From positions 186,616 to 250,615 of the forward strand of contig JANPWX010000119.1 in NCBI GenBank assembly GCA_024734555.1: a stretch of DNA of 64,000 nucleotides. The letters run 5' to 3'. Position 1 is the stretch's first letter, and the number at the start of each line of letters is the position of its first letter. A model generated the notes under the pieces. It did not search any database. It had not been told where the DNA came from and worked only from the letters and a program-made list of their open reading frames with translations. This DNA comes from Trochalopteron elliotii. Lineage: Eukaryota > Chordata > Aves > Passeriformes > Leiothrichidae. Of the stretch, positions 24,401 through 38,076 are shown piece by piece. Made by a program: the position numbers and the translations under genes.

Positions 24401-27400
24401 GAATTTTTATTACGGTGAATATATTCAATAATAATAAGTGCCTAAATTTCCCAGTCTTCCTTCATTCTCATGGTCAGTTTTTCTTTTTTACATTTAGTGG
24501 GTTTTTTCCCATATGTCGTGCATCTTAGCTACATGTCATTGAGAGAGAGAAATAAGGTGAATCAGTGGTCTCACAAGAGAATCCCAAATTCAAACTATTG
24601 TTAATGTTCTCCTATGAAGGGGTTTAGCAAAAAAAAACAACTTTAAAAACACTCCCTAGATACCATCACCCATCCTGTTGTTCCAACAATATGTCATGGG
24701 AGAAAAAGCCATATACTACCCACAACTAGATCTTGTTGCATTAATTTTCAAACTCAACAAATACAACTTAAGGACACTTTCATTTCTGACAATCAATATT
24801 GTAGCGTGAGAATCAGTTTAATATTTTGATAGACGATGACTCATTCTCACATCTGAAAAATAAATGACATTAACTCTGAGATTAAGTCATTGACAAGACA
24901 GAGGTAATCATATACATGTAGCATTATGCTGGTTTTATTACCCTGAATCTTTTAAGCCTGCACATATTCAACAAAGAAGTAATGTAAAATGGAAAATCCA
25001 ATTAGCCCACGCATATGCTTCTTGAATACCACTACCAGTACCAGCTCTGCATGTAGATGAACTGAACAATGCATTCACAGCTTATAAAAGAATTGTCATA
25101 TACAGCTTTGTAGCCTTGCATTTAGATTTTGCAAAAAAGATGAGTTTACTTCATTTACAGATGACAAAAACATTAAGTGTTACGTGAGTTAAAAAATAGC
25201 TTTTATTTAAAACTTCAGCAAATCCATCTCACTTATAAATAGGTTTTAACAGTGATCAAGTTTAGGAATACTAAATCAAGAATGAGAGCACTAGTTTTGA
25301 AGCAAGCAGAATTAGGAAAAAATCCTAGAAAAACAACTACATAATGAAAATCAAAATATATCTGTTTAATCTATATACATTGACAGTTTATGTATTTAGA
25401 TTTAAACTTTGTGAGGCATATGGAAGAAACTTCTTAATTCAAGAACAGACTAATATCTCTGTGAAATATTTGGCAGTGTAAATGCATCTTAGAGACTTTT
25501 TTGTTCAATCTGTAATGAGCAAATTGCAAAATCAAGAGTTTCATAGACCAAATCTGGTTTGTAGGCTTGCAGCATCTCAATGCAAAGATATGTATATTGA
25601 ATTTCATGAGAAGCCTCAGGTTCAACCCTCATGGCTGTCAGGGAGAGCAGTTTAAGCCCTTTCAGCTTTTGTTTTGCCAGTGCAAAGAATCTTTCAGCTT
25701 GCTTTCATAGGTCATGCTTCCAAATCCCTGCAGCCACTCTTTATTCCAGATACAATTTTCCTGGGAAGGTTAGCAGGAAACTGTACACAGTATTTAAGGT
25801 CCAATAGCATCAACACTTCCTCACATGTGTGAGAATACCTTGAACAATACTATTAAAAATAGAAGCTAAAAATTGCCAAAATGACAATCTCAAGTCCCAC
25901 AGCTTGTCAATGGTGCAGAATCCATCTTCCTCACAATGAAAACACACAAAAAACTTCTATGAGCAGATTAAGTCCAGATGCTCAAAAACATCCATCACCA
26001 ACAGCTGAGACAGGCAGCACTGTACAAATTCAGATCATTAGAGGTCAGGGAACAGAGATTGCTCCTTCCTCTCTGAAGAGAAGTCCCAAGGAAATTCCCA
26101 GTTTTCTTCCTAACTGCATGCATTAACATTCCCTGAAAAGGAATGGGAAATATTCCCTAGATTCCTTTTCCAGACATGTGAAACATGTAGGTGTACAACC
26201 TCACACCAACACCAAAAATATGTAAGATTTGTCACTGGACTTTGACAGAACAGAAGAAAATAAATACAAGAACTGACCCATTTCTATTTGGTTGACTGGC
26301 CACTATCAGTACAAATGTGTCCTACCTATAACTTTAACAATAACTTTTTATACTACTCCCTTTTAAATGCAGGCATATAGAATACATTATGATTTTATCA
26401 CTGATATAGAAAAGATTATGCTTTTGAGAAATCAAAACCAGTTTCCATTATGGATTTTTTATAAGTTTCTGTATTTGATTTTAAAACTTCAAAATGCTTT
26501 AAGTGTGTGAAATTCAAATGCAGTATAACTGGGATTAGAGACTAATTTCAGAAAATAGAATCTCATTCTTTATAAACCCTTCTTTGATTTCTTTATATGA
26601 GTTAAAATGACAGCTACAGATACACCCAATTTTCTCCTGCTTTGCAATTTTTACATACACTTAGGATCCAGTGTAACAAAGTACATGGACTCTGACTCCA
26701 GAGTCATTCCCACAGTTCCTAATGTCTGTTTAAATGTAAGCTAAAGTTTGAGTGGCCTACAGGTACTAAACCACCTGGCTCATAATATCCTCACTCAGCT
26801 GATGAGGAATTCCTGATACTGTATGAAAATACATGTACAGCTCAGCACACTGGTGTGTGTAATTAAGGAGAAGTTTCCTTGGGAAAGCTGATGGCTGAGT
26901 TTAAAGTGCACTGCCACAGATCTCAGCCAGTGTGCTTAGACATGGGATGGAGAAAGAGTCCTCCTCTCCTTACCCACATAAAAGATAACCAGACCTGGGT
27001 TTCTCCAGAGCTGTCTTGTCTTTCAGCTCATTTTTTTCTTTGACTCTCGTGGCATTTGGGGTATCAGAGAAGAAACCAAGGCACAGACACTCCAGATGTT
27101 CAGCGAGTTCCCAGGAAACAAGGTCAGTTTTCTGTGCATGTACACAAACCTAAGTCCAACATACCCAGAAACCTTGTTGCACCCAGTGTGCACACATCAT
27201 CTGGCCTGAAAATCTCAGAGAAAACCACTGGATTCTCTGTAAAAAGTCAATTTGTCTGCATATCACTTACTGAACATATTTGTTTAATAGGTAGTGTGGT
27301 ATTTATAGTCACCACGTTTCAGATAATTAGGAAAATCGACATTGCCACTTTCAAACGTGCTTTTAATTTAGTCTCAAAACAAGAGAAAATCTGCCAGGAG

Positions 27401-28769
27401 CCAAAAGAGATGTCTAAATCCACAGCCCTGGCTGAGCTTGGCTTCAGCAGAGCATTATTTTTGCAGCAACTAAGATGGGGAATGAAAGAGCACCACAGGA
27501 CAGAGACACTTTCATTCAGATTCATTCTTGCTGAAATGAAAGTGAAGTGCAATTAAAGCTTGGAGATTTTCCAAGGAGCTCTAAATAACAATACATCTTC
27601 CTTTTATTCAGATGTTTAAATAGCTTTTAAAGAAAACTTGTTGAACATTTTTTTTTTTTGCTTTAAAACCCAAAAGAAATGTCCATATACCTCTTTAACT
27701 TAAATCCTAAAAGCCCCATGAAAATACACACTCTTAATTTAATCAAGATTTTGTTTATCCTCAATTAGAATGATCTAACTTAGGCATTAAGTGTTAAAGA
27801 AGTGTTTTCACCTTATTCTTTCTCTGTAGTCAGTGAAGAAGGGGACCTGCACCCAGTGTGAGACCACCCTACTTTTTAGAAGGCCTGGCCCCCATACCAA
27901 ATGCAGAGGGACTACTCCCAATCCATGCTAAAATCTGATTTTAGAACTAAGCTGCTCTCCTTTCACACCACTCCTGTACATCTGATGGCTCCAGTACTTG
28001 CCTGGACCCACTGTGGGATGGTTCAGGTACCTAAACCTGCAGAAAATGAATTTTCCCCTGCAAAAACAAACTGCTTCCTGTCTTGAGCTCCCTGAACCAG
28101 CCTATAGCACTTCAAGAATGAGCATGTCAAGCTCAGCCCAAGGCTAACAGTCAGCCTAGGAACACAGATAGAGGCAGAGGAGAGGAAAAAGGGACTAACA
28201 GCCCCATTTAGCAGCTCAGTTATGATATGATCTGGCATATCCTTAAGTGCTTTCATCCAATGATTCAAAATGACTGGTAAATGATGGGCCCTGTTTATAT
28301 GTGTCTCTTGTTTCCATCTGGGTGTGTTTATATTTATCTCTCAGGTATCTATAAAGAGAGATATTTGTCTTTACGTGAATATGTTTTTAACCAGGTTTCT
28401 CAAGTTTATGGTGTGTATAACAGAAATCCTTTCTTTCAGTTTTTATGTCCTCCAAGAACCAGTGGCTCATCTTCCTCCTTAAAGGGATGCTTTCACCTTT
28501 TCTGCTACTCAAATTAAATGATCACCTGCTCTCAAATGATTCTTTAATGATTTCCATGAGACATTTGCTAATAGATACACTGTGGGATCTAGCACACACA
28601 ACTGGCTAAAACAGCCTTGTGGCACATATAGTTAAAATGAGTGAATGAAAGATAATAACTTTGCACTTTTCTGAGTCCATCCTTCAAGGAACTGAAGGCA
28701 CATAGAAATACTAAATGATTAAGACTCCTGAGATCATTAAAGATGCAAATAAACATGCTTGTCTGCTAA
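18486..28769. other. AT-rich non-coding stretch
   Basis: No gene is supported. The longest frames are 180 codons on the minus strand (20255-20797) and 166 codons on the plus strand (27056-27556); neither shows a domain, signal peptide or convincing splice context. A short imperfect hairpin with 11 pairs lies at 22410-22443. A 12-base T tract lies at 27648-27659. I recognise no mobile element in this stretch. Confidence 0.55.
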
Positions 28770-29075
28770 GACAATGCCTGCTAATTAATTTATTTATTGT
28801 GTTTGGGGAGAACTTGTATAACTGATTTATAACCCTCCAAAAAAAAAGGTTTGTAATTGACATCTTCTTATTTACAGTGCAGCCAGCAATTAATTTTGTA
28901 ATTTATTTGTAGAAAACATTAAAAAGCAATAATCTTTGCCTCTTATGTATTATGTTATAGAACAAAACAGCTGAATTTAAACAACAGCAAAAATTTAATA
29001 CCTTCAAATACCAATTAATTGTTCCTCAATTAGTTTATAATGAATGAATCCTAATGCATGCAGTAGAACTAAGTT
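28770..29075. promoter_or_regulatory. Possible conserved regulatory DNA rich in TAATTA-type motifs
   Basis: This stretch has several homeodomain-type cores close together: TAATTA near 28782, AATTAATTTT near 28888-28897, and CAATTAATTG near 29012-29021, with a CAATTAG nearby. Dense AT-rich cores without simple-sequence repetition are typical of long-conserved vertebrate enhancers in gene deserts. The call is a judgement by eye; AT-rich DNA produces such cores by chance, and conservation cannot be tested here. Confidence 0.2.
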
Positions 29076-32000
29076 CAGGTCAAACACCTCTTTGGAATTA
29101 ATGATTTGATAATTGTCTGAAAGATATTAGATACAGTAAATTTTAATCTCTGAAATGCCCAATTTTCTTTTTGGAATCAAACATTTTAACATTCTCCTAA
29201 TAGTGTAATTATATTTCATGACAATCTGGAACAGAAATTTAAAGTTATGTGAATATTTTCAGGCTGCAGATCTCTGGATAAAATTTCATGAGTGGCATAG
29301 AACTGTTTTCTGTTCACCGAATTAATTTCTCAGAACAAGCCTATGTTACTCTTCATGAAAACATATTTATTTCAGATGTAAGATTCACTTCCTTAAACAT
29401 TTTAATAGATTTTTTTTTATTCTCATACACACCGGAAAAAAACTAAACAGTGCCACAGTTGCAGCAGGGAAGATCGACATAATTTAAAGAAGAGAGAACA
29501 TTAATATGTTTTTGGATGGAGTCCTGTGTTTTGTTTAGCTTGTAGCCTTTGCTGTGGCCCATTTAGCTTTGAAAGATCTCTGCTTCTGATCTCTGTGCCA
29601 TTCCCACTGTACGCCCTAATTCTGCATCAGCTCCTACAAGGACCTTTTATCTTACTAACAGAATCTGGGATGAAAGGACACACAGATATGTAAAATACCA
29701 CAGGCAACTTCCACGTGCTCACACTCTGCTAAATGTGGCTCAGCGACACAGCTCTTCAGCATAAAGATATGCCCAAATAAATCAAACAGGACTCACCTCC
29801 AAAGCTGCTAAAAGAAGGGGCAGGCAGTCCCTCAGAACCACAGGGCTCTCCAAACTCTCTTTGTACTTCCCTCTGTTTTCTCTTTTTTCAAGACAATGAA
29901 GACAGTGACCATGCCCTGAGCTCACTGGAACAGAGGCTCTTCATCTCCCCTTCATCTAAAAAACAAAAAAACCCCAAAAAAACAGACACAAAAGACAAAA
30001 ATCTACCCCAATTTTCCTGTTTTCCCATTCAGATTTGTTGGTGAAAAACAAGCAGCACTCATAAACCTTGAAGTTTCTGCTCTGAGACCCTTTCTGACTA
30101 ATATGGGACTTAAAGCCAGTATTTCCCTGGTAGTCAGAAGTCCAGCACAGCCACAGGTCCCACCCTACAGCTCTGGTCCACTTTCTGGTAGAAGGGCTGC
30201 AAATGGACTAACACAAGCTGATTGAATTTGGGGTTGTGTCCTCATGTAGGAGTGTGTGCTGCCCCATGACTTTAGGCAGAAAGTGAAATATTTGCTTGGA
30301 CTTCTGAGAGCCCCACAGCTCCACGTGTAGTTTTGGCAAGCTGTAGTGATGTGATAACATGGGAAGCTCTCAGCCAGATTTTAAGGCACCCTGCAAATCA
30401 GGAAAATTTTAAAATAAAACATTTATAAGTAATTTCATTCTTTTAAAATACAATATCCAGATTGTCAAGTTTTCAGATGTGCTCTGAAAGCTACATCAGC
30501 GTGTCAGTAAAAGATATTAGTCTAATGATATATTAATGTGGCCTCAGTGGGAGACACCCAATTACAATGTTTCATACAGCTTGCTTCATCTCTTGCTGTG
30601 TATGGCTAATGAAAAAAGACAGGAAATTTTGGAGAAAGGGAGGAGAAGATGATAATTTTTTGAATCTGGCCCTCAGCAATTGTGGTCATCTGTGAAATTA
30701 CTTTTTCTGGAAGCAGAAAATTCTTCCTTTGGATATTTAACGGAAGAGCAATGGAAAATGGAAAATGCTTCTGTAGTGAATCAGGATAGTGGTATTTAAA
30801 ATGAAATTAATAAAGGATCAATGATATATAAAGGCCCAACTTCATTCCAGAAAGCATGAATACTTTATTGACTGTTAGATTTTTAAAAGAATCCTGCTTG
30901 TACTTTGCACATCATTCACAAAACCTTTTGCTCTGTAATTTGGATGATTGCTATACAGAAATTGGAGAATAAATCTCAATGGTTTAAGGGTGTGTAATAC
31001 AGGCAGACACCTTCCCCAAGTTACATGATCAGAACCACTCAGGTTAGCTGTCAATCCACCCTCAACCCACTGCAGGTCTCAGCAGATAAAAGTCTGCAGC
31101 AGAACAAAACTGGTTTGGTGACAACCCTCTCCTGTCTCCTCTTTGCCCTACTAGAAGAAGGCTGAGAGCAGTAAAGAGCTGGCACTGCCACTGAGACAGG
31201 CAACAGAAGTTACTACTTTCTGAACTTTTTTCCTGATGCAGGGAGGGGGAAAAAATCATTCTCCGATTTTTTTTTTAATATTAAGCATACCAGCAAACCC
31301 TGGAGCTATGCAGAAAATGTACCCAATCCTGTCACTTGCAAGTACTCTCATAGTGTGCAAGTAGTGCTTAACATGACACTTTTTCAGACATTTGGGGAAG
31401 AGGGATTTGATTTTATGTTAGCAACCTCATCATTTGAGGGTCAGTGCTGGACTCCTTTGCTAGTGGGATATTTGCTAACAGAGGAAATAGCATCAGCCTC
31501 TAAAAAGAAATCAGCTGGTGAGGAGCTATGCACGAATTAACAGAACATATATTGATCTTCAGCCCATTCCAGGAGCAGGACTAAAGGCAGAATGCACAGG
31601 AGTCATGTGGCTTGCTGGTCTCAGTGAGCAAGGCTCCCTTCTTGCCATAAGCATTTTCACCATTTTCAGATCCTATTGGTTACAGTGGAAGCCCGGTGGA
31701 GGTTGGAGCAGAATTTTGTTGGCATGTGGGCAGTAATCCAGCAAAACAAGAGCTGTTTTCCATTGCCATATGTGTCTATTTTCTCTCCCAGACAGACCAT
31801 CCATCCCATTAGTCAAACGGTGTAAACAATTTTCTTGACAACAAAAAATGTATCACACATCAATCAAAAAGAAACCCTAATGTGCCAACTACTACCTCAG
31901 TTCAATGTGCCTTTTGCTTAACTTTATTTCAGCTGGTGTAACTCTGGAAAAAGTGTGTAAATATCCACACAACCTGACTGATGGAGAAACCTATGCTACT

Positions 32001-32867
32001 GCTGTTACAGGTCCAGCAAATTTCACCTGGACAAGAATAATTCCATACAAATAGGAGGGATGTTCCTCTGGCAGTGCAGAGCTGCTCTGCAGACAGACAC
32101 CTCAACATGGCACAGCTAGTCTACAGAAGCTATTTTTTAAAGTCTACAAATTAAACTTGAAGAAAACTTACAGTGTAATTACTGAAGAGAACAAGGACAC
32201 AAAGGGAGGGAGGAAGGAATCTTTCTAAATGCCTGTAAACTCCTTAGGGGGCTAATCTTCAGAGAAGGGAGGCATCAGAAATCAAATTTGATGAATAATT
32301 TGCTCAGTCCACACAGCCCTGAAATATCATCAGACACAGATACTCAGTTTATATCCAGCCCCCACTTCTGTTTAATGGTTAGATAATCACGGATCATAAG
32401 TTTAGTTTTAATAACAGCTACAGCAGACACTTTATTAGCAGATTTTGCAGGCTACAGGGTTGTCATTTGTCATTATAGCAATTTTCTGGTTTAAATACTG
32501 CATCAATTTGTTTCTTTTCTTCTTTTTTTTTTTCTCTGAATTAATCAAGCTAGGTCTATCTCTCTTCATTCTGATTCTCTAGTACTATGAGTAACTACTT
32601 TGCATATTTGAGAATATTCTGATAAAATATAACACATACAGCTACTAACTCACAGGGCATCTAAGAAAGACCATGAGTAGTCTCCTCTTTGGAGCAACTG
32701 AAGAATTGCTCAGGTTTATTCAATTTTCTGTAAATCAAAGCAAATTCTTTAACAAATGTCCTGATTGGTAAGAGGAGAGCGTGTGTTGAAGAAAATCACC
32801 TACCAGAAACTGCCTAGTGTTTAATGATATTTGAGACATGAAATGAGATTCTATCTGAAGTTTCACC
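29076..32867. other. AT-rich non-coding stretch
   Basis: No gene is supported. The stretch 30420-30640, containing TTAATG/ATTA-type cores and no simple repeats, has the look of conserved non-coding DNA but this is a weak impression. A C/A-rich low-complexity run lies near 29958-30000. No mobile element is recognised until the CR1 end at 32868. Confidence 0.5.
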
Positions 32868-32962
32868 TGGTCTAGTGAGAGGTGCCCCTGCCCATGGCAG
32901 GGAGGTTGGAAGTTGATGATCTTTAAGATCCCTTCCAACCCAAACCATTCCAGGATTCTATG
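32868..32962 (+). mobile_element. CR1 LINE, 3' end fragment
   Basis: The segment matches the 3' untranslated end of avian CR1: a GGCAGGGAGGTTGGAA stretch, then GATGATCTTTAAGATCCCTT, then CCAACCCAAACCATTC. It ends with two tandem copies of the 8-base terminus, one diverged (ATTCCAGG, 32947-32954) and one good (ATTCTATG, 32955-32962). CR1 copies are usually truncated at the 5' end like this because reverse transcription starts at the 3' end and aborts. No coding part remains. Small changes from the family pattern indicate a moderately old copy. Confidence 0.93.
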
Positions 32963-33215
32963 ATAAATCAAGCTGCTTTGTGGCTCTGTTTTCTGAATAA
33001 CAGTGTGCTACTGTTTGTAAAGCATTTCAAATGACTGATGTGTATGTTTATTACCACAGTGCCAGCAGCTTTGAGGCATTATTTCAGTGGGAAAATTAGA
33101 AAGCTGCTACAAATACTTAAAAAATAATCACCTCTTCTTTTTTGAAATTTCTCCTCAAAATCAGCATCAGTTCTGTATGGTAGCATTATGTTCCTCCATT
33201 TGAAAGCACAGGCAA

Positions 33216-33233
33216 CTGGTTAAATTTAACCAG
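33216..33233. repeat. 18-base perfect palindrome
   Basis: The sequence CTGGTTAAATTTAACCAG equals its own reverse complement over all 18 bases. It lies 36 bases upstream of an exon candidate. It resembles paired half sites for an AT-binding factor, but one palindrome of this length is not surprising in 64 kb. Confidence 0.9.
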
Positions 33234-33268
33234 AATTTTAAACAGAATAATGTTCATGTGTTTTCCAG

Positions 33269-33523
33269 CTGTTTGCTCCCTTCAGAAGAAAAGCACTGTG
33301 GGTGGATGCTGTATCAGGAAGGGAGTGAAGTAGTCACAAAACTGGGAAAAAATGCATTCTCTGAGTATTTGAAAAGAGATGATCTTCATTTACAATGCAT
33401 TTTTGCAAACTATCCAGGACTTTCACTTCAGAATTTGCTTGTGATTGCATTTGAGAAAACCATACATTTGAACATTACAAGCTGGCTTGGAAGTGTCATA
33501 AACAATTTGATCATTACATACAG
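33269..33523 (+). other. Weak exon candidate, 255 bases, unknown product
   Basis: A frame open from 33258 to 33527 is preceded by splice-acceptor-like sequence (TTTTCCAG ending at 33268, or CTCCCTTCAG ending at 33285). It stops being open just after a good donor, CAG|GTAACA, at 33523/33524. From the first acceptor the exon would be 255 bases, a multiple of three. The peptide includes EKHCGWMLYQEGSEVVTKLG and ends in a hydrophobic, aliphatic-rich part (LVIAFEKTIHLNITSWLG). I recognise no family. The frame is AT-rich with no clear codon bias, and no neighbouring exon was found, so it may be a chance combination or a non-coding RNA exon. Confidence 0.15.
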
Positions 33524-33533
33524 GTAACATCTT

Positions 33534-36049
33534 TAATATTTTACAGTTCTAATGTAGCTGTCAAACCTAGATTAGGGTCTTGTTTGTATTCCAACCTTTA
33601 GCACTTTGGTCAGCAACATACATTATTCTCAACCCCTAGAAAAGACATGAATGTTTGGTTTTGCTCTCTGTCTAGCCATAGAAAAGCCAATAACACTGAG
33701 TTAATTGCTCCCACCAGTCCTGCTATTGCTTTACCCTAAGTTTACAGACACTGAAATTTGTACTGTAGTACAAATGCATGAAAACTAAACCAACTAACTG
33801 AAAAGTTATCTGTTTCACAGTTCTTGCCCAAATTAAATGGAAATTATGTTCATGCACAGATAATATGTACTGATCTGAGCCCTGAGGCAGAGATTGAAAA
33901 CAATCTCTTAACTGCAGATATGTGTATGTGTATATGTGTTTTACACTAATCTTTTACTCTGGGCACAAAAGCATATCTTGAGTAATTTGTTTGCTCAGGA
34001 AAAAACATAGATTTGTTCATGCTGGCTGATTTGAATACTCCCACTTTGGGTGCCTGTAGCATTGTCACTAGCAGACACCAGCACAGCCCCAGGATGGTTT
34101 CTCTTCACCATCCAAAGTTACAGACAGGGAATGGTGAGGGGATATCAAAGCACAGCTGGTGACTGATCCCACTGACCCTGTCAGACCAAGGGGCCACAGA
34201 CCCCTTGGTTCTGTCAGGGAGCAGAGTCTGACAGCTCAGCCACTGCCTGCCTGGGCCCCTTCAGAGCTCCACTTTTGTTGCAGCTTTCTATTTGAGGTTG
34301 AATGGTAGCTACTTCAGAAAAAAAAAAAAAACGAAATTATATTTCATAGAAAGAAACTTTAATTATGAAAGCTTGAAAACTCTCACCAGATTAGGAATTC
34401 AGATGAGGTGACTTCTAATACCCTTACCCAGGCATTTTAGAACAAAACAGGATAACAAATTTGTCTTGTAAAGTTTCTGTCTTCAGATACCTTCCAAAAA
34501 GAGGCTTCACTTTTAGATTATCCCTGCTGAAAGAAGGTGTCTGTAATTGTTTCTTCACATTTTATATCTGCACATTGGAAGCACCAGGTGCCTTTTCCAA
34601 ACCAATTTTTCAGGATTAAAATGACAGTAGCTGCAAATTTATTCAATAAACAAACTACCTCCTTTTTTTTTTTTTTTTTTAGCAGTTAAAATAAAACCGT
34701 CAGTAAACTTGCTTAAATGTAGCTCCTTTCTAGCACACAAAGGAGTCAAGAGCAACAGCAACTACATTAATCATTTGATTTCTTGGAAGATCTCCTGCTT
34801 TGGAATGCACTTCCTTTGGCATTCTCTGAGTGCACTGTACTTTTCTGTGTCTCTAAAGTGGGTAGTGCAGAGATGACGAAGCAGAATTTTAATTTCTATA
34901 GAGCACAACCTTTATAATGATTCCCACCCTCATACAGCACTTCCTGCAAGAATAATTCAGCATGGCTTTGGGATCTTTCCCCTTCCCACTGGATGAATAT
35001 ATCAGTAGTTATGCTGATGGTCAAATGGCATCTGACATCTACTAAGACATGATGAAGGTATTTACAAATTAATGAGTTTGATAGCAAATCTCCAATCCAT
35101 AAATAGGAGAACACCCTGTCCTGTTGTGCTGAGGGACATGTATCTGGTTTCTCTACCTGTTTATCAACATCCTGTCTCTCAGAACTGTTCAGAAATTGGA
35201 AATGTAGCTCTTGGCACCTGCCTATATCAGTAGCTGTGATGTCTACAGCATGAAAGATTATCATGGAGTGCACTGAACACAGTTTGGAATTAAATAAAAG
35301 GCTTTTTTCTAAACCAGACAGAATCAGAATGTGACTCAGGTGCACAAAGCTCAGGGACCAAAATTGCTTCTGATTTAACTTCACTGAAGTTAGAAGCAAA
35401 GCCAGTGATGTATTGGCCATATTCTTATATTTAGGGTCTCCTTAAGGTCAATGCAGACATTTCTTCACTGCATTACTTCATCATACTAATTTTAGCTGCT
35501 TTCTTATTTTAGTCCAGTTGGTACCAGTTACAAGGACAGTGATCCCAACACTTGGCAGCCCCTCTGTTCAAGCCAGCCCTGGGGTGTGACCACCAATTTA
35601 AAACACATCTTTATTATAACACAAGATGCTGAAACTTGTTTACTAACTTATTATCCCAGCAGTTAGTAAACAAGATGTCACATGAATAATTAATAGTTCC
35701 CAAAAATCTCATCATTATAATCTAGTGGTACTTCTCAGTGCACTCCTCTGAGTGCTGATACCAGCATCTGCAGGTCAAATAGTTGTCAGAAATTAGCTAA
35801 TTATATCCTTTCCCATGAGGATAAAAATCTTTAAATTTAATTAAAAGACCTTAACTCCAGTCCTGTACATTAAGGTCTATTTCCCATTGGATTTTCTTCT
35901 GTGTGACTTACAGCAATAGGCTTAACATTCATATTAGCAGTGACTCTCATCTGTGGGTCAGCTTCTTGCACAGCATTGGTTGAAAGATAATTTGATCAAA
36001 TAAGTCTCTTTGTCATCAACTCATTTTGCTACTTCACTTTCACCACAAA
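33534..36049. other. AT-rich non-coding stretch
   Basis: No gene is supported. It holds a 14-base A tract (34318-34331) and an 18-base T tract (34663-34680). A 174-codon minus-strand frame (34896-35420) is long for such DNA but shows no domain, and I could not find convincing splice sites around it. Confidence 0.55.
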
Positions 36050-36118
36050 AAATAAAATAAAATAAAATAAAATAAAATAAAATAAAATAAAATAAAATAA
36101 AATAAAATAAAATAAAAT
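36050..36118. repeat. (AAAAT)n microsatellite, about 14 units
   Basis: A near-perfect pentanucleotide array of AAAAT/ATAAA units runs for about 69 bases. Its purity suggests that it is young and probably variable in length between individuals. No LINE or SINE tail is recognisable upstream, so it probably arose in place. Confidence 0.97.
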
Positions 36119-37997
36119 CACTAATAAACCATCTGAATTTTAAAACTCATTTTCTGCCAGTATGTCTCATACTCCAGGTAGCAAGCAAAAGATTCACTCA
36201 CAACATTTGATTTGATGTATTAATCAACATAGTTGCAAAGGTCCCCAAAAAATTATGAAAGGAGTGAAAATGTTAAGCAAGAAAGAAAGAACAGTCCTTG
36301 AAAATGCTAATAGGAAATACTGCTTCCTAACCAGATGCACTTAAAAGGAATCAGCAGAAATATAAAACAAGTCCTCTTCCTCACTAAGGGCAGCAGATTC
36401 TACAGCCAGGATGATCCATTTTGAATTTACAAAAAAGGCTGAATCTTGCATGCCAACTGTCTGAACACTCACTGCTCACCTGAGCCTGTGTGTAGCAAGA
36501 TTTCTGCAAGGTGCTGAGTCACAGAAAGGGCTCAACACAGGGAATTCAACACCAGCAATCCTGCCTGCTCCAAAGCTCCTTTCAGGCAGGTTAGGAGGTA
36601 ATTTTTCTGCTGTCTTCTGCCCTTGAAGATCAGTGAAAAACTTGTTTGATACAACAAAAGGGGACAAAGATTTCTGTCAAACAGGCACAGAAGGACTCGG
36701 TCTTCTGCCATTCTTTCAGCTGACAGGTCAGAAGAATTCAACTATGTATAGTCCAGCAGTGCTCCTCAAACTTCTGCTACTGAGCTACTTTGTAGGGAAC
36801 AGCTGAGGGACATCAATTTTTTATCACAGGCCCTTCACCTTAAAGACAAAATGACATGGCACAGTGGAAAAGTTCAGAATCACAGTGGAAAGAATGGTGA
36901 AAGAATAAGAGCAACCACAGTAAAAAGACTGATTTTCTCCAGGTAGAGGCAACACAGGGTGATTAATAACAGAGAGGGAGAAGGGGCTCCCCACCTTCTC
37001 TAACTCACAGGATGGACACTTTGATCTGAGTCACTCCTGCTGTGAGGCAGAACACGGGGGATAAAGTCAGACCATAAATCTTAATATCATAGCCTGTTAT
37101 GTTGCTGACTAATTTATTTTAGGTTGAAGACAAGGGGTTATAAAAACAAATTTACAGGCACTGTATTTATTATAGTTAATTTTCCCCACAGTGAAAGCAC
37201 AGTGATTTGGAAAAAAATTACCTTTGTACAAGTACCTTTTTTAACAGCCCATTGCTGCATTAAGGTGCCTGGCTACATCCAACATTTATGCAGTAAAGAG
37301 AGCAGAGTTCTTGTACTCAGGAAAGGAGTGATTTCATCAGTCACAGCAAATCCGGATGACTCAACATCCCAGAAGGTCTTTTCTTTCTTTTAAATATCTA
37401 TTTTACCCACACAGAGATAAGATTGGATATTTCTGATGCAAAAGCAAGACTGACATCCAGAGCTGCTTGCTTATGTTTAAATGGATAAAATAATATCTGT
37501 TTCTTCAGCAAGTGTGTGCCTGCACCAAACCAATCTGGCACAGGAATACTGATTTCCCTGCTAAGCCCCTCTGCTCTCAGGTCCTGAATAATCCCCATAT
37601 TCAAAAAAATTATGATTACTGCTGGGTCTTACTGGCATCAGTACCGGCCCTGCCTCTGATAAGAGGGAAAAGCAACTATCTCACAGTGCTTGGGGAGCCA
37701 AGGAGGATAAAGTTACAGAATTTTTGTGCATTGTTTTAGTTTCAAATAACCTTAATTCTGTTTCTCCCTTCTGCTGCCCAAAAGCACACTCCTCAAGATA
37801 TGGATGCTTTCTAATAGGGAAGGCAAGGACCAAAAAAAAAGAGAAAAGCTTTTAAAATAATCTTCAGACTGGCAGCTCCCTCCTTACAACAGTCAGGATT
37901 GTGCTGCAGCTAATATTTCTGTTGAAATGTATTGAGATACTGATATACTCAGAAAATACATTGATATTTCTTATAACTTTATACATAAATGACTATA
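36119..37997. other. Non-coding stretch, nothing recognised
   Basis: Open frames are under 90 codons and overlap in different frames (for example 36476-36667 and 36532-36741 on the minus strand). No repeat, RNA gene or mobile element is recognised. Confidence 0.55.
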
Positions 37998-38076
37998 CAA
38001 AAAAACAAAACAAAACAAACAAAAAAAAACCCAAAAAACCAACCAAACAAACAAAAAAACCACAACCAAAACAACA
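37998..38076. repeat. CAAA-rich low-complexity tract
   Basis: Nearly every base is A or C, made of irregular CAAA, CCAA and CAAAA units with an almost complete absence of G and T on this strand. It looks like a decayed simple repeat. A 65-codon plus-strand frame runs into it (lysine- and threonine-rich) but is an artefact of the composition. Confidence 0.9.

Noticed and set aside
36880..36905. CAGAATCACAG-type sequence resembling a reverse CR1 terminus
   Set aside because: The rest of the CR1 3' end does not follow; the match is too short.
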